DNA of 64,000 nt, taken from the NCBI RefSeq assembly GCF_003987595.1, contig NZ_NGJZ01000001.1, positions 1,178,001 through 1,242,000 of the forward strand. The letters run 5' to 3'. This DNA is from Vagococcus entomophilus (lineage in GTDB: Bacteria; Bacillota; Bacilli; Lactobacillales; Vagococcaceae). The translations under genes and the position numbers were made by a program. The notes beneath the pieces were generated by a model that saw only the letters and a list, made by a program, of their open reading frames with translations, was not told where the DNA came from and searched no databases. Positions 24,846 through 34,168 of this stretch are shown piece after piece. The first letter of the stretch is position 1, and the number at the start of each line of letters is the position of its first letter.

Positions 24846-25657
24846 TCCAATGCTTCTCCTACTTTTGAATCACAAATGAATGCATCCCGAACCCGTAACC
24901 AGAAATGCGTATGTCTGTACGACGCAAAATGAATGCGTTCCTTTGCAATTTTGTAAACAATTTTCTTTATATTCTGTTCCTTAAAATTCAACTGATCAAT
25001 GGTCAACAGATATTCTCCATGCTCTGAGAGTTTCAGTTGAATCCACTCATCACTTGGAATCACAACCGGAGAGCCTAAAGTTCGGTAAACTCGGTTATTC
25101 AGTGACGCGATCTCAGTCAACTGTAAGGCGTTGATTCTTGGATGAAGCACCGCTCCACCAACGCTTTTATTGTATGCAGTAGAGCCTGTTGGCGTCGCAA
25201 TGGACAAACCATCTCCACGAAATACTTCGAATAATTCTTCTTTAATAAAAATATCCGTCACCATGGTTCGATTCACATTGCGAATCGTCGACTCATTTAA
25301 AGCCAAATATTTTTTTTGTTGATTGTTCCCATAAGTAACATGGACTTCTAGAAGTGGATAACTCACACTATTTCCTTGATCCTTACTCAAACTTTCAACT
25401 AGAGCAGCTAACTCGTAATCACGCCAATCTGTATAAAAGCCCAAATGACCTGTATGAATCCCAACAAAACGAACCTTATCCAATAAATGGGCATACTGAT
25501 GAAAAGCTGAAAGAAGGGTGCCATCTCCCCCAACTGTAATCACAATATCAGGAGAGTTCATCTCAATTTCTGCATTCGTATCTGCGATTAATACTTTTAG
25601 TTCCTTCTCGATTTTTTTTGATTTTTCTTGACCATTTGCTACAATCGCAATTTTCAC
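24842..25657 (-). CDS. nadK: NAD kinase
   Basis: Phosphorylates NAD+ to NADP+ in the cytoplasm. 271 residues with GGDGT at 43-47, the ATP/NAD-binding signature, ALNESTIRN and the glycine-rich GDGLSIATPTGSTAYNKSVGGAVLHP region. It sits 10 bp after relQ and overlaps the following pseudouridine synthase gene by 4 bp, the same order as Bacillus yjbM-nadK-yjbO. Confidence 0.96.
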   Translation of the reverse strand: MKIAIVANGQEKSKKIEKELKVLIADTNAEIEMNSPDIVITVGGDGTLLSAFHQYAHLLDKVRFVGIHTGHLGFYTDWRDYELAALVESLSKDQGNSVSYPLLEVHVTYGNNQQKKYLALNESTIRNVNRTMVTDIFIKEELFEVFRGDGLSIATPTGSTAYNKSVGGAVLHPRINALQLTEIASLNNRVYRTLGSPVVIPSDEWIQLKLSEHGEYLLTIDQLNFKEQNIKKIVYKIAKERIHFASYRHTHFWLRVRDAFICDSKVGEALE

Positions 25658-25667
25658 AGATACTCAC

Positions 25668-26321
25668 CTACTTTTTATTTTCTAACTTTTTCTCATTCCA
25701 ACTGCCCTTTCCATGAGAAAATAAGTGTTGTGCTTCTTGAATTTCTTCTCGAATAGTGGACATTTCTTCATCCAACTGATGAGCGGCCTCTGCCGCTCTG
25801 GCTAAACGCACATTGATTTCTTTTGGAAACTCTCCATGATACTTATAATTCATCGAGTGTTCAATGGTTGCCCAAAAGTTCATCGCCAATGTCCGAATTT
25901 GAATCTCCACATGAACTTCTTTTTCTCCTTCAATTCGCTGAACCGGATAAGAAACGATTAAATGATACGACCGGTAACCACTAAGTTTTTTATTGGCTAT
26001 ATAATCACGTTCTTGCAGAACTTTCATATCTTTACGAGAGCGAAGAAGCTCCACAACTTCATAGATGTCTTCTACAAATTGACACATAATCCGAAGGCCT
26101 GCAATATCTTGCATCTCGTCTTCTATTCTTGACTCTGGAATGCCTCGTAGCTGCATTTTATTTTTTATACTGTCGATTGATTTGACTCTTCCTGTGACAA
26201 ATTCTATTGGAACATGCATATTTTTTTCACGAAATTGTTTCCGAATCCCTCGTAGTTTTACTTTTAATTCATCCACAGCCTGCTCATAAGGTTCTAAAAG
26301 TTCTATCCATTCCTTACTCAT
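25668..26321 (-). CDS. relQ: small alarmone synthetase RelQ
   Basis: 217 residues, a synthetase-only (p)ppGpp enzyme transferring pyrophosphate from ATP to GDP/GTP. Motifs: GRVKSIDSIKNKM, IAGLRIMCQFV, KLSGYRSYHLIVSYPV and HVEIQIRTLAMNFWATIEHSMNYK, all of the RelA/SpoT catalytic domain; the HD hydrolase and C-terminal sensory domains are absent. Homologues (RelQ/YjbM) are tetramers that set basal alarmone levels. First gene of a run relQ-nadK-rlu-mgtE, divergent from the CYTH gene. Confidence 0.95.
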   Translation of the reverse strand: MSKEWIELLEPYEQAVDELKVKLRGIRKQFREKNMHVPIEFVTGRVKSIDSIKNKMQLRGIPESRIEDEMQDIAGLRIMCQFVEDIYEVVELLRSRKDMKVLQERDYIANKKLSGYRSYHLIVSYPVQRIEGEKEVHVEIQIRTLAMNFWATIEHSMNYKYHGEFPKEINVRLARAAEAAHQLDEEMSTIREEIQEAQHLFSHGKGSWNEKKLENKK

Positions 26322-26494
26322 CGCAATTCTCCGTTTCTACATTCTGTTTTATACACATCAGAAACATTCTATCATAATTCTGACAAAATAGTTAGCAGTA
26401 GCCTCAAATCATCCTACAAAAACAGAAGATTTGACGAATGTACAGAAAACAGGTAAAAATAGGAGGAAGAGAAAAAAAGAAGGACTGTGTAATT

Positions 26495-27097
26495 ATGGCT
26501 GAAGAAAAAGAAATTGAATTTAAAAATCTATTAAACGAGCAAGAATATAGACAATTACTCCAAACATATTGTAATCTAGATACACCCTTTTTTGTGCAAA
26601 CCAATCATTACTTTGACACGCCCGATTGGGAACTAAAAAAACAACATATGGGATTACGCATTCGCTTGAAAGAAGAGTATGCTGAATATACGCTAAAATC
26701 CCCATTGGATGACCAACAAGGCTTACTCGAAACTACCGAGGTTTTCTCGAATGAAAAAGCCAATGAGTTGATAAATACTGCTAGTCTTCCTCAAATGGGC
26801 GAAGTCGCAGATAAACTCACAACTTTCAAGATTTCGGTAGATTCGTTACGCCTTATTGGTAGTTTGAAAACAAAACGTTGTGAAATCAAGCTTGATAATA
26901 CTCATTTACTGGTTTTAGATGAAAGTTGGTATGGAAATTGTCACGATTATGAGTTAGAATTAGAAACTGTGTCCTACGACGAGGGAAAAAGATATTTTAA
27001 ACTTTTACTTGATAAACATCATCTGATTCAAAGACCTGTTCAAAACAAAGTGGTTCGCATGATTGAAGCAACACATGCTAGTGATGCCCACAAGTAA
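26495..27097 (+). CDS. CYTH domain protein (YjbK-like)
   Basis: 200 residues from the ATG at 26495. The N-terminal ExExK signature is E6-I-E8-F-K10, and alternating charged residues (RIRLKEEYAEYTLKSP, CEIKLDNTHLLVLDESWYGNCHDYELELE) fit the CYTH triphosphate tunnel metalloenzyme fold, which binds triphosphates with divalent metal. Reaction unknown; its neighbour RelQ makes it tempting to link it to nucleotide or polyphosphate metabolism, but that is inference. Positional equivalent of Bacillus yjbK. Confidence 0.88.
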   Translation: MAEEKEIEFKNLLNEQEYRQLLQTYCNLDTPFFVQTNHYFDTPDWELKKQHMGLRIRLKEEYAEYTLKSPLDDQQGLLETTEVFSNEKANELINTASLPQMGEVADKLTTFKISVDSLRLIGSLKTKRCEIKLDNTHLLVLDESWYGNCHDYELELETVSYDEGKRYFKLLLDKHHLIQRPVQNKVVRMIEATHASDAHK

Positions 27098-27177
27098 TCC
27101 ACCTATTACCCACAACTTTTAGGGAAAGTGGCATGTCTACATTCCCTATTTCATAGATATAAATTGGAGGAGAAAAC

Positions 27178-27828
27178 ATGATTGAAATCTATTTGTTCAT
27201 TAGCCCACTGGGACGGCAATGTCTAAAAACAGAGAAAATGATGCTCGATTTGATTTCAAACGAAAATAAAAAATTTCAATTTAGAATTATTCCTTTGTTA
27301 AATTTGCATACAGTCCAACGCTATTTAATCAAGCAAGCATTACCTACTAATGATATTCAACTGAGAAACAAGATATTCAAAGAGTTTTATTCCGCTTCGT
27401 TAGACTATAAAGCGCTGCTTCTTCAAGGAAAGAGAAAAGGTCAATCTTTCCTTTTTAGACTGCAAGAAAAAGTGGGCGTTCAAAAAATTCCTTATTCCGC
27501 TGAATTAGTTAGAGAAATTATTCAAGAAGTCGGAGCGGATCAAGAAATGTTTCAGGTTGACCGCAAATCCAACGCGGTAAAACGTTATTTTGAAAATGAC
27601 CAAAAAACCGCTCATGAGATGGGCATCACAGAGCATCCATCAGTAGTTGTTTTCAACTATGCTTGTGATCGTGATTATGGTATTTTGATTGAAGATTGTG
27701 GCAAAACTGAAATTTTCCATGAATTGTTCAAGACGGATGAAGATAGTTGCCAACTAAATTTTAATCCAATCAACGATGACAAACAGAACCGTTTGACAAA
27801 TGCCAATCTTCATCTCATTCGCAAATAA
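27178..27828 (+). CDS. spxH: SpxH/YjbH-like DsbA-family adaptor protein
   Basis: 216 residues. The N-terminal EIYLFISPLGRQCLKTEK aligns by eye with the thioredoxin-fold start of Bacillus SpxH, and ITEHPSVVVFN corresponds to the cis-Pro region. In Bacillus and Staphylococcus SpxH presents the redox regulator Spx to ClpXP. Here the first cysteine of the CPxC motif is Gly; only the second (Cys15) remains. GGAGG precedes the ATG. Its place beside pepF and the CYTH gene matches the Bacillus order, which supports the assignment. Confidence 0.8.
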   Translation: MIEIYLFISPLGRQCLKTEKMMLDLISNENKKFQFRIIPLLNLHTVQRYLIKQALPTNDIQLRNKIFKEFYSASLDYKALLLQGKRKGQSFLFRLQEKVGVQKIPYSAELVREIIQEVGADQEMFQVDRKSNAVKRYFENDQKTAHEMGITEHPSVVVFNYACDRDYGILIEDCGKTEIFHELFKTDEDSCQLNFNPINDDKQNRLTNANLHLIRK

Positions 27829-27836
27829 GAAGCTAA

Positions 27837-27886
27837 AACAAGAACCCCCAAAAAGTAGCATTAGCTTTTTGGGGGTTCTTGTTTTA
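27837..27886. terminator. bidirectional terminator between spxH and pepF
   Basis: Two 21-bp perfectly complementary arms (27837-27857 and 27866-27886) with an 8-nt loop; A4 on one end and T4 on the other. Confidence 0.9.
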
Positions 27887-27926
27887 ATCTCTTCACAACA
27901 AAAGCGAAAGACAAGTATTCGCTCGT

Positions 27927-29738
27927 TTATAGTTTTTCAATCAGTGAATCTAATTCATTTAGACGAGCTTCAAAGACTTTCATCGCATCTTCTATATAAT
28001 CTGGTTTGGTCATATCTACTCCCGCTTTTTTCATGACTTCTATTGGGTAGTCACTGTTTCCAGCTTTTAAGTAGTTAAGATACTTTTCAAGCGCCCCTTC
28101 TTCTTTAGACACAATTTTATTGGCAAGTGCAGAAGCAGCTGAAAAGCCAGTAGAATATTGATAGACATAGTAGTTATAGTAAAAATGAGGAATTCTCGCC
28201 CATTCATCGGCAATTTCAGCATCTCTTTCCACATCTTCACCGTAATATTTTGCATTTAAGTTGCCGTAGTATTCAGACAAGTATTCACTAGTCAATGGTA
28301 CCCCTTTGGCATCTTCTGTATGAATGAAATGTTCAAATTCAGCAAATTGTGTTTGACGGAAAATAGTTCCTTTAAAACCATCTAAATAATGGTTTAACAC
28401 AAATGCACGAACTCGAGGATCTTTTTCTGTTTCTAACAAGTGTTCGGTTAGGATATTTTCATTAGTAGTTGAAGCTATCTCTGCTAAGAAAATCGAATAG
28501 TCGCCATAAACAAAAGGTTGATTATTACGAGTAAAGTAACTATGAACACTGTGCCCCATCTCATGAACAAGTGTATACAGTTGATCCAAGCTATCATGCC
28601 AATTTAGTAAAATATATGGTAACGTGTCATAACAACCAGACGAATATGCGCCACTGCGCTTCCCTTGATTTTCAACGACGTCAATCCATCTCTTATCAAA
28701 TGCATCGTTCACAATAGCTAAGTATTCCTCGCCTAGCGGTTGAAGTGCTGAAACTGCTTTTTCTTTAGCTTCTTCGTAGCTATACTTGATTGGTGCTTCC
28801 CCTAAAACAGGTGTATATAAGTCATACATATATAATTTATCCACATTTAACAACTTTTTGCGTAGAGCTACATAACGATGCAACAAAGGAAGATGTTTGT
28901 GCACTACTGATAATAATGTATCGTAAACCGCTTCTGGAATATGATTGCTGCTTAAAGCCGCTTCACGAGCAGAAGAATAATTACGCACCTTGGCATTGTA
29001 ATTATGAACTTTTACATGAGCAGAAAGTGTACTTGCTAAAGTATTACGAAATTGATGATAAACAGTATAAAGTTGTTTGTATGCTGCTTTTCTTACCTCG
29101 CGATTGGTACTTTCTAGCAATTGACCATAAACTCCATGAGAAAGTTGAACGTCTTCTCCTTCTTCATTCTTTACAACAGGAAATGTCAAATCTGCATTGT
29201 TCAAAATACTAAATGTATTGCTTGAAGCACTGAAGATTTCCCCAGCACCCGCAAGCAACGCTTCTTCTTTTGAAGTCAATACATGCTCACGACTGCTTGT
29301 AATATTCTCAATAAAATGTTTGTATCCTTCTAACTTAGGATTTTCATTGAAAAATGTGCGGATTTCTTCATCAGTTAAAGACAAAATTTCTGGTTCAAAC
29401 CAAGCAGCAGCTTCACTTACTTTAGCGGCCAAGCTGTTCGCACGCGCATGGATTCCTTGATACAAAGTATTTGTTGTGTCTTGATCATTTTTTAGATGTG
29501 AGTAAACATATACTGTTTCCAAATCACGATATAAATTGAGCACAAACTCAATTCCGTCAAAGAAAGCTGTTGCACTCTTTCCAAGAGTTCCCTTAAGTGC
29601 GCCAACTTTCTCTAATTTTGATGCAACCTCTTCAAATGCTTGATCAAACTCTGCATCTGTTGCAAAAACTTTGCTTAGATCCCAAGTAAGGTGTTCTTCT
29701 ACTTCCGAACGTTTTGGTAATTGTTTTGTTTCAGCCAT
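27927..29738 (-). CDS. pepF: oligoendopeptidase F
   Basis: Cytoplasmic M3-family zinc metallopeptidase that cuts medium-length peptides. 603 residues from the ATG at 29738 (AAGGGG before it). The zinc motif HEMGHS is in LYTLVHEMGHSVHSYF near residue 390, with the third ligand Glu in EIASTTNENIL shortly after; FKGTIFRQTQFAEFEHFIH follows. It comes 28 bp after coiA, as in Bacillus yjbF-yjbG, probably one transcript. Confidence 0.96.
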   Translation of the reverse strand: MAETKQLPKRSEVEEHLTWDLSKVFATDAEFDQAFEEVASKLEKVGALKGTLGKSATAFFDGIEFVLNLYRDLETVYVYSHLKNDQDTTNTLYQGIHARANSLAAKVSEAAAWFEPEILSLTDEEIRTFFNENPKLEGYKHFIENITSSREHVLTSKEEALLAGAGEIFSASSNTFSILNNADLTFPVVKNEEGEDVQLSHGVYGQLLESTNREVRKAAYKQLYTVYHQFRNTLASTLSAHVKVHNYNAKVRNYSSAREAALSSNHIPEAVYDTLLSVVHKHLPLLHRYVALRKKLLNVDKLYMYDLYTPVLGEAPIKYSYEEAKEKAVSALQPLGEEYLAIVNDAFDKRWIDVVENQGKRSGAYSSGCYDTLPYILLNWHDSLDQLYTLVHEMGHSVHSYFTRNNQPFVYGDYSIFLAEIASTTNENILTEHLLETEKDPRVRAFVLNHYLDGFKGTIFRQTQFAEFEHFIHTEDAKGVPLTSEYLSEYYGNLNAKYYGEDVERDAEIADEWARIPHFYYNYYVYQYSTGFSAASALANKIVSKEEGALEKYLNYLKAGNSDYPIEVMKKAGVDMTKPDYIEDAMKVFEARLNELDSLIEKL

Positions 29739-29766
29739 TCTATTATCCCCTTTCGTTTTCACTCCA

Positions 29767-30966
29767 TTATAGTATCATATTTTTTCTTGGTATTCTTGAT
29801 AATTGCTTAGTATTTTTTAAAATTTTCCGATTATTTAGCTGATTGAACGGCTCTTTTTTTTGCATTTCCCCCCAGCTGGTAAAGTAAAAAAAATGTGGAT
29901 TCAATTGTGCTAACAAAAAACAGTCTACTAGATAATCAAGATAAACACGAACAAAATCCTCAACCAAGTTTCTTAAGTTACAGTTGGGGAATTGAATAAT
30001 TTCTAACTTTCCTTTTTTGATTTCTTGTAATAAAAATTCGGTTGTCGTATGCACATGTAATCTTACTGTCTGACTTTTTTGCCAATGCACCCACAAAGAT
30101 ACTTGCCAAATTAAGCAATCTGTTTTCATAAATAAAAAATCAGGACATAATCCATAATAATGGGCGGGTAACTCCCGTACATTTTGCCTATTTTGATAAA
30201 AATAAGCTTGAAGTATGCCATACTTTTTTTCTTTTTTTATCAGACCGTGTACAATCTCCCGATAATGGATTCTTTGTTGTTCAACAATAGAAAAATAGCG
30301 GCGATGAAAATATTTCGCACACTTGGGAAACTGAAGCACTTCTTTTAAAGACAGATCACATTTTTCCTTTTGCCATATTTTCGTCAAATAGTGGGTCTTC
30401 TTATTTCTTCTAAGATGTTCAATGTGAAATTGGAGTCGTAGTTGCTGTTTGTGTACATCTAACTCCCAAAGCGCGTACCCTAAACGCAGATAATAATAGA
30501 AAAAAGCTTGTGTGCTTCGTGGCAGCCTGCTGTGTAGAAAAAACTTTTCCCCTACCATCCAAAAAACCTCATAACCATATTTTTTATAATTTTCTGTTCT
30601 TTTTAGCAGCATCTCCAAAGAAATTGGGCTACATTGAAACTCAATGGCATAGTGTCCTTCAATTAGCAAATCCGGTCGTTGCTGCAAATCGGGTAAATAG
30701 GCTTCAAGTTGATAGCTCAACCCTTGCTCTTGACACCATTCTTTTAGTAGTTGCTTTCCTAATAAGTGCTCAGGTGTTTCTCCTTCTGTATAAGCCTCAC
30801 ACGCCTCTTTTCTTAAATGAGCAAAATGTGCTCTCTTGTGTGGTCCCGCTCTCAAAATAACAATCTGGTGGCAGGCTAGACATCGATACCTTGATCTTCT
30901 TGTTGAAGAAGATTGCTTAGCCAACGCACTAACGACTTGTCCTTTCTCATTTTCAGCCAGTAACAT
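29767..30966 (-). CDS. coiA: competence protein CoiA-like
   Basis: 399 residues. Near the N-terminus a zinc-ribbon-like CLACHQIV and RAGPHKRAHFAH are followed by a PD-(D/E)XK nuclease-like stretch, RPDLLIEGHYAIEFQCSPIS, the conserved core of CoiA. In streptococci CoiA promotes recombination of incoming single-stranded DNA during transformation. Other competence genes are not in this window, so it may be a remnant of competence or serve general repair. The rest is divergent and basic. Followed by pepF. Confidence 0.9.
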   Translation of the reverse strand: MLLAENEKGQVVSALAKQSSSTRRSRYRCLACHQIVILRAGPHKRAHFAHLRKEACEAYTEGETPEHLLGKQLLKEWCQEQGLSYQLEAYLPDLQQRPDLLIEGHYAIEFQCSPISLEMLLKRTENYKKYGYEVFWMVGEKFFLHSRLPRSTQAFFYYYLRLGYALWELDVHKQQLRLQFHIEHLRRNKKTHYLTKIWQKEKCDLSLKEVLQFPKCAKYFHRRYFSIVEQQRIHYREIVHGLIKKEKKYGILQAYFYQNRQNVRELPAHYYGLCPDFLFMKTDCLIWQVSLWVHWQKSQTVRLHVHTTTEFLLQEIKKGKLEIIQFPNCNLRNLVEDFVRVYLDYLVDCFLLAQLNPHFFYFTSWGEMQKKEPFNQLNNRKILKNTKQLSRIPRKNMIL

Positions 30967-31040
30967 GTTCTCACCTCTGGTTTTAAAATACGCACTTTAT
31001 CTTGTTTATCTTTAATTTTATTTAAGTTGCCTAAGCTAAA

Positions 31041-31069
31041 TTGACAGTTCTTTTGGCAACAGTTAGAAT
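31041..31069 (+). promoter_or_regulatory. promoter of the LTA synthase gene
   Basis: TTGACA (31041-31046), 17-bp spacer, TAGAAT (31064-31069). Start of transcription near 31076. Confidence 0.78.
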
Positions 31070-31144
31070 AAGTGTAATTGTTTTAAATCAATCTTGTCAT
31101 TTACGCGTCTCAACAATAGTTTTACAGAAAGGGTGTCCCTAATT

Positions 31145-33265
31145 TTGAAACGTTCTTATGCACCAAAATTTTTAAATCGTCGGATGGGCTTTTTTCTCCT
31201 AATGGTTTTCTTATTTTGGCTAAAAACATGTTTTTCCTATCTTTTTGAGTTTAATTTAGGCATTGAAAGTATCCAGCAGTACCTCATCTTGCTGATTAAT
31301 CCTTTTCCTACTGCCTTTTTAATTTTTTCGATTGCGTTATACATAAAAAGTCCGAAAAAAGCTTATACTACACTCTTTATTTTATCCTTATTAACGACTA
31401 TTTTGTTGTTCTCAAATGTGGTTTACTACCGCGAATTTTCTGATTTCATCACTGTCAATACTGTTCTAAGTACGGGAAAAGTTTCTGCTGGGCTTGGAGA
31501 GAGCGCATTAAAATTATTTAGACCCTATGATGTTTTTTATTTTCTGGACTACATCCTCTTAATTTTCTTGTTTGTCCGGAAAAAAATTAAACTGGATGCT
31601 TCTCCTGTCGTTATCCGGAAAGCATTCGCTATCACCTCGATGTCTTTATTACTTTTCTCCATTAATCTTTCACTTGCTGAAGCTGATCGTCCTGAGTTAT
31701 TAAAGAGGACTTTTTCAAGAGATCATATTGTCAAATATTTGGGCATCAATGCTTTTTCAGTATATGATGGGGTTCAAACTTACAAATCTAATCAAAACCG
31801 AGCCCAAGCCAAAGAGAGCGACTTAGTTTCTGTCCAAAAATATGTCAATAGTCATTATGCTGCTCCAGATCAGACAAAATTTGGTATCGCCAAAGGTAAA
31901 AATGTGATTTACATCCATTTAGAAAGCTTCCAACAATTCCTGATTAATTACAAACTAAAAGACGCAAATGGCGTTGAACATGAAGTGACACCTTTTTTAA
32001 ATAGTATTTTCAAAGATAAAAGCACCTTTAGTTTTACTAATATCTATCACCAAGTCAGCTCTGGAAAAACGAGTGATGCGGAAACTCTTTTGGAAAACTC
32101 GTTATTTGGTCTTTCTCAAGGTCCACTGTTTACACAACTAGGGGATAAAAATACGTTCCAAGCCGCCCCAGCGATTCTTAGTCAAAAGGCTGGCTACACA
32201 AGCGCAGTTTTCCATGGAAATGCTGGAACTTTTTGGAACCGAAACGAGACTTACAAACGTTTTGGCTTTAATTACTTTTTTGATAGCAGTTATTACAATG
32301 TAACCTCTGATAATACTTCCCAGTATGGTTTGCATGACAAAGAACTGTTCAAACAATCGATTCAATACTTAGAGCATTTGCAACAGCCTTTTTATACAAA
32401 ATTCATTTCTGTTACCAACCATTACCCTTATCCTGAATTTAAAGGAGCAGAAGCCGGATTCCCACTTGCTCAAACAAGCGACTCAACAATTAATGGGTAT
32501 TTTGCAACAGCAAACTATTTAGACAAATCAATCGAAGAGTTCTTTAATTATTTAAAAGAAAGTGGCCTCTATCAAAACTCAATGATTGTTTTTTACGGAG
32601 ATCATTACGGGATTTCTAAAACTAGAAATCCTGATTTAGCCGAACTTTTAGGGAAAACAAAAGATACTTGGACTGATCTAGATGATGCAAATATGCAAAA
32701 AGTTCCGCTAATGTTCCACATTCCAGGTAGAACAGACGGATCCGTTTCGAGTGTTTACGGCGGGCAAGTGGATGTATTGCCTACTTTACTACACTTACTT
32801 GGCGTTGATACCAAAAATTATTTCCAGTTGGGCCAGGATTTATTTTCAAAAGACAACGAACAATTAGTTGCCTTTCGAAATGGTGATTTCATCACGCCAA
32901 AATACACGGTACTTGGTGATAGTATTTTTGATAATGCGACCAGTACATTGATGACCACACCATCCAACGAAGTCAAAGCAGAAGTCAAAGCCTTACGTAA
33001 AAAGGTGGAAAAACAACTTTCCACCTCAGATGCACTGAATACAGGGGATTTACTTCGCTATGCTGATAATGGCTTTAAAGCAGTTAATCCTGCCAATTAT
33101 AATTATAAAAATCAATTAGAGCAGTTAACAAAAATTGAAAAACAAAAAGGTGCTAAATCAACCAGCATCTATTCTGAGAACCACAATACTTCAACCGTTG
33201 ATCTTTATAAAACCAAAACCTACGAACAATATTTTGGTCCAAGTACAGCCACACAAAATAAATAA
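31145..33265 (+). CDS. ltaS: lipoteichoic acid synthase (LtaS-type)
   Basis: Five N-terminal membrane helices (to about residue 190) and an extracellular sulfatase-fold domain that polymerises glycerol phosphate from phosphatidylglycerol. The catalytic threonine is in SSGKTSDAE, metal ligands are expected in HLESFQ, FYGDHYG and FHGNAG. 706 residues if translation starts at the TTG at 31145, behind GAAAGGG; the frame is open back to a TTG at 31094 which lacks a ribosome binding site. A long C-terminal extension beyond the sulfatase domain carries charged repeats. One of possibly several paralogues. Confidence 0.92.
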   Translation: MKRSYAPKFLNRRMGFFLLMVFLFWLKTCFSYLFEFNLGIESIQQYLILLINPFPTAFLIFSIALYIKSPKKAYTTLFILSLLTTILLFSNVVYYREFSDFITVNTVLSTGKVSAGLGESALKLFRPYDVFYFLDYILLIFLFVRKKIKLDASPVVIRKAFAITSMSLLLFSINLSLAEADRPELLKRTFSRDHIVKYLGINAFSVYDGVQTYKSNQNRAQAKESDLVSVQKYVNSHYAAPDQTKFGIAKGKNVIYIHLESFQQFLINYKLKDANGVEHEVTPFLNSIFKDKSTFSFTNIYHQVSSGKTSDAETLLENSLFGLSQGPLFTQLGDKNTFQAAPAILSQKAGYTSAVFHGNAGTFWNRNETYKRFGFNYFFDSSYYNVTSDNTSQYGLHDKELFKQSIQYLEHLQQPFYTKFISVTNHYPYPEFKGAEAGFPLAQTSDSTINGYFATANYLDKSIEEFFNYLKESGLYQNSMIVFYGDHYGISKTRNPDLAELLGKTKDTWTDLDDANMQKVPLMFHIPGRTDGSVSSVYGGQVDVLPTLLHLLGVDTKNYFQLGQDLFSKDNEQLVAFRNGDFITPKYTVLGDSIFDNATSTLMTTPSNEVKAEVKALRKKVEKQLSTSDALNTGDLLRYADNGFKAVNPANYNYKNQLEQLTKIEKQKGAKSTSIYSENHNTSTVDLYKTKTYEQYFGPSTATQNK

Positions 33266-33270
33266 AAATA

Positions 33271-33315
33271 AAAAAGCATCATGCAAAGAAATAACTTTGT
33301 GTGATGTTTTTTTGT
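33271..33315 (+). terminator. terminator after ltaS
   Basis: CATCA-GCAAAG / CTTTG-TGATG stem with an AATAA-type loop followed by TTTTTTT. Confidence 0.82.
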
Positions 33316-33408
33316 CGTGTCTCTTAGCCTTTTTATAAGTTTAGTTCTTTTTTCATATTTTATTCACAACTACCTTTTATAATGAAACTAATCAAAGGTG
33401 GTGGGAAA

Positions 33409-34155
33409 ATGACGAGACTTCGATATGCTTTTGCTAGCGTTAGATATCATAAAAAAAGTGGCTATCTGCTATTTTTATTTTACTGTTTGATCCTAACACT
33501 TTCAACTTTTTGCTTGAGCCTCATTCAAAGACAACTCAATGTCATTGCTGCCGTAAAAGATCGTTGGAATGTCTTTCTTCAGTCTTTTCCTTCTGCCAAA
33601 ACTAGTATTTTTAACCAAGTACAATTATGGAATAAGGAAGTACTTAAGAATTATATTTTTATCGGACTTTTTTCTATCCTATTTTTTTTAATTGTATTCT
33701 TACTAGTTAATTTTAAAATACAATCACAACGAAAAAGGGAAATTGAATCCCTAGAATTCTTAGGACTAAAGCCTTATCAAATGACGCTACAATTTATTTT
33801 AGAACTATTTTTACCTTTACTATATAGCTTTTTTACCCTTATTACATTCGCTTTACTGTTTTCAAATTTTTTCGTTTCCACTATCAACCAGAGTAACGAT
33901 TATATTTTGAATCAGCATGATGCCTCTATGAATAAAGTTGCATTAGAAGTCCATAGTGCCAATCAGAGCCAACAAGCTTTTTTGTCTTTTAATCAGTATT
34001 CATTTCTAAACGTTGAAAATCATCAAACTAGTTTGGCTGAATTACAACTCTATCTAGCCCTGATAGGGAGTTTTTTAATCATTAGCTTCAGCTCGATCCT
34101 TGTTTCATTCATTAGTTCTTTCACCTATATTCATTACTTACGCAAAAAAATCTAG
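33409..34155 (+). CDS. half-size FtsX-type ABC permease-like protein
   Basis: 248 residues, ATG at 33409 behind GGTGGTGGG. A membrane helix near residues 20-42, an extracellular stretch, then helices around 83-105 and 130-155, a second extracellular segment, and a last helix at 218-242. The loop QSQRKREIESLEFLGLKPYQM matches the coupling region of FtsX/MacB permeases. Typical members have about 400 or more residues; this is a minimal version. The partner gene 13 bp downstream codes for an ATPase-like protein without catalytic motifs. Confidence 0.7.
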   Translation: MTRLRYAFASVRYHKKSGYLLFLFYCLILTLSTFCLSLIQRQLNVIAAVKDRWNVFLQSFPSAKTSIFNQVQLWNKEVLKNYIFIGLFSILFFLIVFLLVNFKIQSQRKREIESLEFLGLKPYQMTLQFILELFLPLLYSFFTLITFALLFSNFFVSTINQSNDYILNQHDASMNKVALEVHSANQSQQAFLSFNQYSFLNVENHQTSLAELQLYLALIGSFLIISFSSILVSFISSFTYIHYLRKKI

Positions 34156-34168
34156 AAAGGAGTTTATT

